The notes below the pieces were generated by a model. That model did no database searches, was not told the DNA's origin, and saw only the letters and a list, made by a program, of their open reading frames with translations. 26,617 bases of DNA, taken from contig JBBIHP010000029.1 in the NCBI GenBank assembly GCA_037446915.1, forward strand, positions 1-26,617, written 5' to 3'. Within the stretch, counting starts at the first letter, position 1; each line of letters opens with the position of its first letter. This document shows positions 18,535 to 25,757 of the stretch, one piece after another. Made by a program: the position numbers and the translations under genes. Origin of the DNA: DSXH01 sp037446915 (GTDB taxonomy: Bacteria; Bacteroidota; Ignavibacteria; Ignavibacteriales; Melioribacteraceae).

Positions 18535-19005
18535 TTAATCTATGTTTATCACTTCAAAATTAATTGTTCCGGCTGGTACTTTTGCCTGAACTTTCTGCCC
18601 GACTTTTGTCCCCATCAATGCCTGACCCACAGGAGATGAAATCGAGATTTTTCCTTTTTCAAGATCTGCTTCTTCCGGAGAGACAAGAGTATATTTAAAT
18701 GTTTTTGAATTACTAAGATTCTTAACTGTAATTGTAGATAGTATATGCGCCTGATCCTTGGGCATATTAGATATATCTATAACACGTGCGCGCGAAAGAA
18801 GCTCTTCAAGTTTACTGATTTTTAATTCGAGCAGACCCTGTTCTTCTTTTGCAGCATCATATTCTGCATTCTCGGATAGATCTCCATGAGAACGTGCTTC
18901 CGCAATTCTTTCAGCCATGGATTTCCGTCCATTTGTCTTTAAATCAGTAAGTTCTTTTTCCATCTCACGAATTTTTTCTTTGCTCAGATATACAAAATTT
19001 GTCAC
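18535..19005 (-). CDS. greA: Transcription elongation factor GreA
   Basis: GreA binds the RNA polymerase secondary channel and stimulates cleavage of backtracked RNA. The 156-residue product has the N-terminal coiled coil with the acidic tip ARSHGDLSENAEYDAAKEEQ and the C-terminal FKBP-like domain (ISISSPVGQALMGTKVGQKV). I place the start at GTG 19005 (VTNFVYLSKEKI): it is preceded by a strong AAAGGAG with 8-base spacing and gives the normal GreA length. A longer open frame reaches 19107, but its extra 34 residues run through an intrinsic terminator hairpin and do not look like GreA. It is the first gene of the leftward housekeeping run. Confidence 0.95.
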   Translation of the reverse strand: MTNFVYLSKEKIREMEKELTDLKTNGRKSMAERIAEARSHGDLSENAEYDAAKEEQGLLELKISKLEELLSRARVIDISNMPKDQAHILSTITVKNLSNSKTFKYTLVSPEEADLEKGKISISSPVGQALMGTKVGQKVQAKVPAGTINFEVINID

Positions 19006-19013
19006 TGATTTAA

Positions 19014-19020
19014 CTCCTTT
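19014..19020 (-). promoter_or_regulatory. Ribosome binding site of greA
   Basis: AAAGGAG on the minus strand, with 8 bases to GTG at 19005. It fixes the greA start at the GTG and argues against the upstream ATG of the longer frame. Confidence 0.85.
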
Positions 19021-19032
19021 AACTGGTGGTAT

Positions 19033-19072
19033 AAAAAAAATTGCCATCGTCCGGCAAATGCCTGACAATGGC
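19033..19072 (-). terminator. Intrinsic terminator between the RND permease gene and greA
   Basis: On the minus strand, arms GCCATTGTCAGGCA and TGCCGGACGATGGC form a stem of up to 14 pairs with one G-U pair and one mismatch, followed by AA and eight T. On the plus strand no T run follows, so it acts leftward. It ends the efflux locus transcript. Because it lies only 28 bases before the greA start and downstream of a possible promoter, it may also attenuate greA. Confidence 0.85.
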
Positions 19073-19078
19073 GCTGAA

Positions 19079-19107
19079 AAAATAAGAAGATTATGATTTG
19101 ATTGCAA
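19079..19107 (-). promoter_or_regulatory. Candidate greA promoter upstream of the terminator
   Basis: On the minus strand TTGCAA (19107-19102) and TATTTT (19084-19079) are separated by an ideal 17 bases, each matching the sigma70 consensus at 4 of 6. The start of transcription would fall just before the terminator hairpin, giving greA a structured leader of about 65-70 bases. The match is weak and unconfirmed. Confidence 0.3.
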
Positions 19108-19137
19108 GCAGAGGATGTTTTTTTAGATCTCTTAAAA

Positions 19138-22100
19138 TCACGATCCTTTTTTATTCAATACATAAAAGATAAATGGAACAAAAAAGATAACAAACAGTGC
19201 TGAAGTAAATATTCCACCAACTATACTTAAGCTAAGGTTTTTCCAGAAACTAGACTCGGCACTAACTATGAAAGGTATTAGAGAGAATATTGTTGTGGCG
19301 GATGTTGAGACAATTGCACGTATTCTGGTAGTCGATAATCTAATAATTTCATCAATAGTAAAAATATTTACATTCTTAGATAAATAGTTTATTAGCATAA
19401 TTGAATTGCTAACAGACAAACCTATTAGCAATAACATTCCTGAATATGCTCCTCTTTCTATATTTAAATCGAATAACCAAAAAAGAAATATAGATCCAAC
19501 TAGTGCAAAGGGAATAGAAAGGATAATAATAAATGGCTTCTTTAATGATTCTAAATGTGAAGCCGTAATCATAAAAATAATTATCAATGCCGCAATAAAT
19601 ACCAGAAGAATATCTAATTCATCTTTTTCACTAAATAGGAATGAAAATTCTGCTGGTTTTAAGCTATAACCTTCCGGTATAATCATTGATTGAATTGATG
19701 TTTCCATAAACTTCTGCCCGTATTTATATGGACCCTTGAATTCAAAGCTTACATTTCTTACGTATTGCTGATCTTCCCTGTTAATTGAAGACAAAACTTT
19801 CCTTTCCTGAAAAAGAATTAAATCTCTTACCTTCAAAATGCTTTGTTTAGGATTAGATACAATTATATTTTCCAGATCATTAAGCTGAACATCATTATAA
19901 TTCGAAAATTTAACACGGTATTCTACCTCTTCATTATTAATCCGGAACCTGTCATTAGTAAAATTACCTCCGCTATTCTTCGCAATTATCGAAAACAGTT
20001 CATTAACAGAAATATTGTATGCCGATAACTTTTCACGATCGATCTTTCCAATAATCTCAAACGTTTCCGGAGACCAGTAAAAAACCGACTTATCAATATC
20101 CACGTTATCCACTCTCGGATTTTTTATTATCCTGGATCGGAATTCTTCTGCAATGGATTTTACTCTTTCATAGTTGAACCCTTTTATTACAACATTAAAC
20201 ATACTGCTTGCACCGCCCCCGGCATTTGAAAAACCCGGGCCAAATCCATAGACATACGAATTCACTCCGCCTAATCTTGTTGCGTAAGCTGTTGCGTAAT
20301 TTTTCAAAATATATGGAAATGCTGTATTTGCCTGTGCTTCAGTAAACTCCACCCGTAATGTTGCATTCTCTTCATCCATAATATTTACGATAAGATTTTC
20401 AAAGTTATTCTTGTACTGCATTATATCATTTTCTAAATCAGTACTAAGTTTATTTATTCTTTCTATCCTGTTTCCATTTGGCAGTTCAAGTCTTATATAT
20501 ATATATGTCTCTTCTCCGTATCTCCATAATTCTCCTCTGGTAACATGATTAAAAAATAAATTTAAACTTCCACCCAGGGCATAATTAACATAAGGTTTAA
20601 TATCACTATATAGTTCGGAATCGAAAACAGAATTGTAAATATCTCCAATTAATGGAGATTCAATTCTACTGGGTATTAGCCAAACCGGTATTCCTATTAG
20701 TAGTATCAGTAATGCAATACTGATTTTTTTCCTTTTAATGATACCGGTTGTAATGAATTGATAAATCCTGTATAAAACTTTTGTAAGATCTGATGTTATT
20801 TGATGTACCTTAGAAATGTGAACCGATTTTAGAAATAATAGAGGAACAACTGTCAATGATACTATAAGAGAAGCAGTAAGTGTAAAACCGACACCAAGAG
20901 CAAATTGATTGAAATAGAGTTTTAATTCTCCGGTAAGAAAAACGAGCGGTATGAAAACTGCTATAATTGTAAAAGTAGATGTTAATAATGGTAATGAAAT
21001 TTCCTTAACTAAAACCGCAAGATGTTTTGTTCCCCTTCCCGTGTAGTGCTCATCTAAATAGTCAATTACAACAATTGAATTATCTACAATAAAACCAAAA
21101 CCAACTATAAAACAGGAAATTGTAATAATATTAAGGGACAGATTAAACATGTAAAAAAGTGCAAATGAAAAAAAGAGTGAGAATACAATTGATAGAATGA
21201 TCACAAATGGATATTTAATGTTCCTAAAAATCAGTATAAGAATTAATGTTAATATTATGAATGAATAAGTACCATTTTTATAAAGAGAATCCAATTCTTT
21301 AAACATTTGCTTGCTTTTATCAATTTCCTTTACAAGTGTATAATCAGCCGGAAATGACGAGGAAATGTTGCTAAGTGCCTTATCAATATTCTGAGCAACG
21401 CTGAATGTGTTGGCACCCGGTTCTTTGCTTATTACTATTGTTACTGTTTCCTTACCATTAATTCTATAGTAACTAAGAGGTTCCTCAAAGTCATCAGATA
21501 TCTTTGCTATATCCTTAATTCTTATCGACTGTTCATTCTTTAACTTTTTTACAATCTGTTCTCCAACCTCTGCGGGATGAATAACCTCGTTCTTAACCTT
21601 TAAGTAAATATGCGAATGACTATTCTCAATTTTACCGGCCGACTTAATAACCTCCGATTCTGCAATAGCACTATTAATTTCTTCATTAGTAATTCCAAGT
21701 GCCTTAACTTTATTGTAGTCTATAATTATCTGAATAATCCGTTCGGTGCCGCCTCTTATTTCAACATTTGAAACACCATCGATAGCTTTTAATTTATAAA
21801 GCACGTTATCAATTAAATATTTTCTTACTTCATTTGCACTCTGTTTTGAGGAGACAGAATATGTAAGAAATCCCTGAAGGTCCTGAAAATCTTTCGGAAT
21901 ATATTGTGATATCCTTGGTGAGGAGATTCCTACCGGTAATTCTTTTTTGAGCGATGTAAGTTTCTCATTTATTTCAATCCTTGCAAAATTGATATCCGTA
22001 TCTGGATGAAAATCTATTGTGATACTGGATAGTCCCTCAGATGAAATAGAAGAGATTTTTTTTACTCCCATTATTGTTGAAAGCTCTGCTTCAATTGGTG

Positions 22101-22296
22101 ATGTTAGATGTGCTTCTACTGCTTCTGGTGATACTCCTGCCCAAGAAGCTGAAACTGATAACCGCGGATACTCTATTTGCGGTGTAAGCTCAACCGGAAG
22201 ATTGAATAGCGACACAATTCCCACCACAACAACACTGAAGAAGAACATTGCTGTTGTAACCGGATGTGTTATGAATGTGTAGAAAATTTTTTTCAA
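19138..22296 (-). CDS. RND-family efflux permease (AcrB/MdtBC-like)
   Basis: A 1052-residue, 12-helix proton-driven exporter of the inner membrane. The N-terminus FITHPVTTAMFFFSVVVVGI followed by LPVELTPQIEYPRLSVS is canonical. Transmembrane helix 4 carries FIVDNSIVVIDY (VDN at 404-406, where AcrB has two aspartates; one Asp plus Asn is common in the wider family). The second half has the large pore domain and GLSVSNSIMLINYL. The start is TTG at 22296: an in-frame TAA lies about 30 bases upstream and no ATG is available before residue 17. It is 53 bases after the propeller lipoprotein gene, and its adaptor is probably the membrane fusion protein at 24526-25737. The substrate is unknown. Confidence 0.93.
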   Translation of the reverse strand: MKKIFYTFITHPVTTAMFFFSVVVVGIVSLFNLPVELTPQIEYPRLSVSASWAGVSPEAVEAHLTSPIEAELSTIMGVKKISSISSEGLSSITIDFHPDTDINFARIEINEKLTSLKKELPVGISSPRISQYIPKDFQDLQGFLTYSVSSKQSANEVRKYLIDNVLYKLKAIDGVSNVEIRGGTERIIQIIIDYNKVKALGITNEEINSAIAESEVIKSAGKIENSHSHIYLKVKNEVIHPAEVGEQIVKKLKNEQSIRIKDIAKISDDFEEPLSYYRINGKETVTIVISKEPGANTFSVAQNIDKALSNISSSFPADYTLVKEIDKSKQMFKELDSLYKNGTYSFIILTLILILIFRNIKYPFVIILSIVFSLFFSFALFYMFNLSLNIITISCFIVGFGFIVDNSIVVIDYLDEHYTGRGTKHLAVLVKEISLPLLTSTFTIIAVFIPLVFLTGELKLYFNQFALGVGFTLTASLIVSLTVVPLLFLKSVHISKVHQITSDLTKVLYRIYQFITTGIIKRKKISIALLILLIGIPVWLIPSRIESPLIGDIYNSVFDSELYSDIKPYVNYALGGSLNLFFNHVTRGELWRYGEETYIYIRLELPNGNRIERINKLSTDLENDIMQYKNNFENLIVNIMDEENATLRVEFTEAQANTAFPYILKNYATAYATRLGGVNSYVYGFGPGFSNAGGGASSMFNVVIKGFNYERVKSIAEEFRSRIIKNPRVDNVDIDKSVFYWSPETFEIIGKIDREKLSAYNISVNELFSIIAKNSGGNFTNDRFRINNEEVEYRVKFSNYNDVQLNDLENIIVSNPKQSILKVRDLILFQERKVLSSINREDQQYVRNVSFEFKGPYKYGQKFMETSIQSMIIPEGYSLKPAEFSFLFSEKDELDILLVFIAALIIIFMITASHLESLKKPFIIILSIPFALVGSIFLFWLFDLNIERGAYSGMLLLIGLSVSNSIMLINYLSKNVNIFTIDEIIRLSTTRIRAIVSTSATTIFSLIPFIVSAESSFWKNLSLSIVGGIFTSALFVIFFVPFIFYVLNKKGS

Positions 22297-22349
22297 ATTT
22301 CCATATAAAAATAGTATTCTAAGTTATCAATTTGAATTCTATTCAATTT

Positions 22350-23504
22350 CTAATTGATATTGTAAAAATATAATATAGTATCACCTTCTTCCCAAAGAAT
22401 TATTCGATCACGAACAATAATAAACTTATACCACGAGCTACTAGTAATATCTTTCAATATGTATTTTGCTTTTTTTATTAGATTAACATCTAACTTAATT
22501 ATCTCCAAATACTTTTTACTAAATTTTAGATAATGGAGATCGTTATTATATTTTACCAAAGGTATTCTTGTATGAGAAAAAGAAACAAATGCTTCACGTC
22601 CATTAATTTTTTTCCAATGCGGCTTAATCCATAACTTTTGATCAACTTCCACCATGGAATTTTTTAATAGAATACCATTCAAATCATATTTTAAGAGGTT
22701 ACGAGCTGATTTAAAAGAAAAATACAGATTCCCTTTCGCCTGGGTAATAAAACTAACATCAAAAGACGGGTACTGATGATCAAATTCAGAAATTGTTATA
22801 TCAATTGTTTCTTTTAACTTGCCCTGCTGGTTATACAAGGCACCTATTCTAAATTCATTATCCACCTCAATAACTTTTATACTCTTTTTCTGAGATTCAT
22901 AATTATAGATACTGTCTTTTTTAGTAGAATGATCGACTACCATTGAAGATACAACAAAAGTTGAATCATTTATTAATTCTATATTTGAAATTTGTTGTGG
23001 AAATAAGTTCAAATCTCGTTTGATTATATCAAATTCTTTAGAAATAAAACTGTACCGCTTCAACTCCCGCGATTTATCAACAATATATAAGTAGTTTTTT
23101 ATTTTTACAGCATCCTTAATACCTCCCGTAAAAATATAATCGTAATCTTTCATCGAAATTTTCTCAATCGGGTTAAAACTATCATTTACTAAATAAATAA
23201 ATAAATTTTTCCCATCAATAATAATTAAAGTGTCTTTAGCCCAATCAATAATTTTCGTAATACTGATCAATTCTGGTAATTTATCATTTAATGAGATGGA
23301 TGGTAAAGTTGGCGATGGATACAATTCAATTATTGGAGTTGTGTCTGTTTTAGTATCCACACATGAAATAAAAAAAATATATAGACAAATTATAATTGTA
23401 AGTTTTTTTAATATTCTTGTCACTTTTTGCTCAATACTAATTAATTTACTAACTAACTCTTCTTTACAAAAGCTACTCAATTTTGATTTCTTAGAACTCA
23501 TCAC
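22350..23504 (-). CDS. Putative six-bladed beta-propeller lipoprotein (TolB-like/BF3454-like)
   Basis: A product of up to 384 residues. A hydrophobic segment ends in FFISCVDTK, a lipobox-like site (Cys48 from the ATG). A GTG at 23423 would start a 357-residue form with Cys at position 21, a far more normal lipoprotein signal, so the true start may be there. The body alternates beta-strand-like repeats with Asp/Gly turns (DTLIIIDGKNLFIYLVND, YIVDKSRELKRYSF, LYFSFKSARNLLKYDLNGIL), as in the propeller lipoproteins of Bacteroidota that often sit next to small cysteine-containing exported peptides. The family call is pattern recognition and no function is known. It lies downstream of such a peptide gene and upstream of the RND permease. 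Confidence 0.65.
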   Translation of the reverse strand: MMSSKKSKLSSFCKEELVSKLISIEQKVTRILKKLTIIICLYIFFISCVDTKTDTTPIIELYPSPTLPSISLNDKLPELISITKIIDWAKDTLIIIDGKNLFIYLVNDSFNPIEKISMKDYDYIFTGGIKDAVKIKNYLYIVDKSRELKRYSFISKEFDIIKRDLNLFPQQISNIELINDSTFVVSSMVVDHSTKKDSIYNYESQKKSIKVIEVDNEFRIGALYNQQGKLKETIDITISEFDHQYPSFDVSFITQAKGNLYFSFKSARNLLKYDLNGILLKNSMVEVDQKLWIKPHWKKINGREAFVSFSHTRIPLVKYNNDLHYLKFSKKYLEIIKLDVNLIKKAKYILKDITSSSWYKFIIVRDRIILWEEGDTILYFYNIN

Positions 23505-23616
23505 ATTAAATGACCGAATTCGTGCAAAATTTATTTCTTTTTCCCTATTGAATCAAACCCTCGGAAACAGATAATTAAACCAGATATCCAGCCTATTTAA
23601 GGTTTTTTAATGAAAA

Positions 23617-23630
23617 GTGCCTATAGGCAC
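23617..23630 (-). terminator. Short perfect hairpin over the peptide stop codon
   Basis: GTGCCTATAGGCAC is a perfect palindrome (5-bp stem, TATA loop) that contains the TAG stop of the cysteine-rich peptide gene and is followed on the minus strand by TTTTCATT. It could be a weak terminator or an RNA-stabilising element that makes the peptide more abundant than the downstream propeller protein. The stem and T tract are short. Confidence 0.35.
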
Positions 23631-23839
23631 CAATCTACTACACGACCTGCTCCATACCCACAATACCACTCTCCATAATATGTATAAGTTTGACCCCAAT
23701 CACATTCCTGAGTTGTAACACATCTTGTACAGCCCCAGTTGACTTTCGTCTGAGTCTTAAAACTAGTTTGACAGCTCCCTTCTGGAAGTGCTAAGATGTT
23801 ACCAGTTAGTATTATTAGGAGTATTAATAATTTTTTCAT
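23621..23839 (-). CDS. Small secreted six-cysteine peptide
   Basis: A 72-residue product starting at ATG 23839, chosen because AAGGAG lies 6 bases upstream; a further ATG at 23872 has no such site. MKKLLILLIILTGNILALP is a signal-like segment. The mature part has cysteines at 23, 37, 40, 46, 60 and 71 and is rich in Trp, Tyr, Gly and Thr (GEWYCGYGAGRVVDWC). The segment NILALPEGSC at the end of the leader faintly resembles the NVEALA motif of small Bacteroidota exported peptides that are also encoded beside propeller lipoproteins; this similarity is suggestive only. Possible roles are a disulfide-stabilised secreted peptide, an exported signal or substrate of the neighbouring efflux system, or a bacteriocin-like product. 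Function unknown. Confidence 0.7.
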   Translation of the reverse strand: MKKLLILLIILTGNILALPEGSCQTSFKTQTKVNWGCTRCVTTQECDWGQTYTYYGEWYCGYGAGRVVDWCL

Positions 23840-23845
23840 TTTTGT

Positions 23846-23851
23846 CTCCTT
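23846..23851 (-). promoter_or_regulatory. Ribosome binding site of the cysteine-rich peptide
   Basis: AAGGAG on the minus strand, 6 bases before ATG 23839. It overlaps the stop codon of the decayed gene upstream, which is the arrangement of consecutive operon genes. Confidence 0.8.
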
Positions 23852-24244
23852 ATTTTTTATTACATACAGCATGGGTTTCTATTATTTTATTTTTATTAAA
23901 ATCTATTACAGATACAGAAAGGAACAAAATATTTCTTCCAACTATTACTATTCTAAAAGCGCTTTCGATATAATTTCCAAAACATCGTTCTCACTTTCTA
24001 GTCCTATTATACATCTATAAACACTTTTATGAAAAAAATAATAGTAACAAATTTTTACAATCTATAAAATTTCAATTGTATCACTACAGACTTTATTATC
24101 TCCTGCAAATATAGAGGTGTTCCACTCTCTTACTAACACATGGAAAAGAAGAATTACAATTATGTAATAATAACAAGCGGAATAAAAAAGGATTTCGGAC
24201 TTAATACTTTTGAATAATTCTACCACAAGATTAATTCCCCTCAA
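23850..24244 (-). pseudogene. Decayed or frameshifted small membrane-anchored protein gene
   Basis: Read leftward, an open frame from 24244 (TTG; or GTG 24226, preceded by AGGGGA) encodes about 54-60 residues with one membrane segment (CYYYIIVILLFHVLV) and stops at TAG 24064-24062. The same frame then stays open for another 37 codons (CIIGLESENDVLEIISKALL). Near 23955, at a run of four T, a one-base slip joins it to a frame that continues FRIVIVGRNILFLSVSVIDF and ends at a TAA overlapping the ribosome binding site of the next gene. One nonsense codon and one slip would restore a protein of about 130 residues with an operon-like end. I do not recognise the family. Chance open frames in AT-rich DNA, or sequencing errors in an intact gene, remain possible. 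Confidence 0.4.
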
Positions 24245-24525
24245 AATTCTGAAATCAATCTAAAAAAAAACGAGTTTGTCAAGTTAAATTTTCAAATAAT
24301 CAATTATTTTTTATACAATTAAGATATATTCTTAATTTTGTTTAAATAATATCGAATTAATTAGACTAATAAATATGTGTTTTTGCTAGTATTTGGGGTA
24401 TTTCAATGAATTATTAATTTAATTGTTATTACTAAGTTGTTCTAGCAAAACTATTCTCCAAACTGTATCGAAATTATTCACTGGTTTATAGCATTAAAGA
24501 GTTTAATAAATAATCTAATTATTAT
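24245..24525. other. AT-rich intergenic interval with inverted repeats
   Basis: No gene is seen here. It holds a perfect hairpin AATTAAGA/TCTTAATT with a 5-base loop (24317-24337), an AT-only palindrome at 24509-24523, and a spaced inverted repeat TTTTGCTAG (24381-24389) / CTAGCAAAA (24442-24450). A TTGACA on the minus strand (24282-24277) would be a perfect -35 box for the peptide cassette, but no good -10 follows at normal spacing. None of these is a convincing terminator for the membrane fusion protein gene. Confidence 0.5.
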
Positions 24526-25737
24526 CTATTTAACAACCCTAACCTTTGCATCATGAGCAAGAGTATAATGACCATCAACAATAATCTCTTCGCCGGGTAA
24601 CACGCCTTCTGCAATTTCAATTAATTGATCATTCTGCTTACCAATCTGAACGTATTTCCATTTGGCAAGACCATTTTCTACTACAAATACTAAATTACGC
24701 TTATCCCTTACCAGCAAAGCTTCCTTTGGTATTAATACCCGGTTATTCAAATTTTCTGTTTCTAGTAGAACTCTTGCAAACATACCCGGTTTTAGTTTAT
24801 TAGAAAGATTCTGTAACCGGACAGTTACCTTACAAGTTTTTGTCTCCTTATCGATATATGGACTAATATAAACAATGCGCCCGCTAAAATATTCTCCTTC
24901 AATAGAAGGAACTTCTACTTTTGCACTTCCACCAATCCTTATTTTTGAAATATCATTTTCCAGAACGCCGATATCAATTTTGAGTGTTGAGTTATTGAAT
25001 AGCTTGCATAACTTTTGTCCTGCACTAATTCTTTGCCCAACAACAAGATCAAAATCTCCCACGCTTCCGTTAAAAGGTGAATTGATTTTTGTGTATTCAT
25101 AATTCAATTTTGCTCTTTTATAAGAATTTATTGCCCCTGTAAGTCCGCTTTTACTCTGTATCACTTCCTCTCTTTTAGCACCGGTAAATATAAGTTTCAT
25201 ATCGAGCTCATTTCTTAAATCATTGTATTTAGCTTCATCTATTTTACCCAGTGCAAAATCTTTTTCAAGTTGATTAATCTGCTCAAGATACTCTTTTGCT
25301 TTTGGATTAACAGTGGTATCATTTGTAGATTCCCTTACTAAGAAACCGTATTCAACTTTTGCATCTGTTACTTTGGAAACAGCATCATTCAAAGCTATCT
25401 CATACTCGCGGTCGTCAAGACCAATTAACAATTCCCCTTTTTTTACCTGTTTACCTTCATAAATATTAATTGTGTTTATAACTCCGCTAATATTCGATGT
25501 AAGTTCAAGTTCATCAATTGCTCTTATAATTCCATTGGCATTTATATAAAGAAGTAAGTTTCCTCTTTTTACACGATCGGTTTTAACATCAAAAACTACT
25601 TCGTCCAGCTTATCATAATTTATATTAACATTTTCCTGATTTACTTCTTCAGTGGAATTAGCGGGAAGGATAACGAGAAGCAGTACTCCAAGCAGAATTA
25701 CAACGGTTAAGATTACCATCCACAATTTTAATTTCAT
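24526..25737 (-). CDS. RND efflux periplasmic adaptor (membrane fusion protein, HlyD/AcrA type)
   Basis: A 403-residue adaptor that links an RND permease to an outer-membrane channel. It has one N-terminal membrane anchor (about 5-25) and no lipobox. The split lipoyl domain is SGVINTINIYEGKQVKKGEL (from 84) and INSPFNGSVGDFDLVVGQRI (from 218), with a helical hairpin between (about 112-210, charged). A beta-barrel follows (LKIDIGVLENDISKIRIG, KLKPGMFARVLLE), then the membrane-proximal domain (VLIPKEALLVRD to GEEIIVDGHYTLA). The ATG has GGAGG upstream, and the gene follows the partial RND gene by 20 bases, so the two form a pair. It may also serve the second permease at 19138-22296, which has no adaptor directly beside it. 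Confidence 0.93.
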   Translation of the reverse strand: MKLKLWMVILTVVILLGVLLLVILPANSTEEVNQENVNINYDKLDEVVFDVKTDRVKRGNLLLYINANGIIRAIDELELTSNISGVINTINIYEGKQVKKGELLIGLDDREYEIALNDAVSKVTDAKVEYGFLVRESTNDTTVNPKAKEYLEQINQLEKDFALGKIDEAKYNDLRNELDMKLIFTGAKREEVIQSKSGLTGAINSYKRAKLNYEYTKINSPFNGSVGDFDLVVGQRISAGQKLCKLFNNSTLKIDIGVLENDISKIRIGGSAKVEVPSIEGEYFSGRIVYISPYIDKETKTCKVTVRLQNLSNKLKPGMFARVLLETENLNNRVLIPKEALLVRDKRNLVFVVENGLAKWKYVQIGKQNDQLIEIAEGVLPGEEIIVDGHYTLAHDAKVRVVK

Positions 25738-25757
25738 TTCCCCTCCGGAATCAAAAG

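Noticed and set aside
19006..19107. N-terminal extension of the greA frame (34 extra codons)
   Set aside because: The extension reads through a strong intrinsic terminator, while GTG 19005 has an AAAGGAG site and gives the normal GreA length.
23840..23872. Upstream ATG adding 11 residues to the cysteine-rich peptide
   Set aside because: The extra residues span the AAGGAG ribosome binding site, and the start at 23839 gives a normal signal peptide.
24254..24282. TTGACA box as a promoter for the peptide cassette
   Set aside because: A perfect -35 box, but the sequence 16-18 bases away (ATTGAT region) does not resemble a -10 box.
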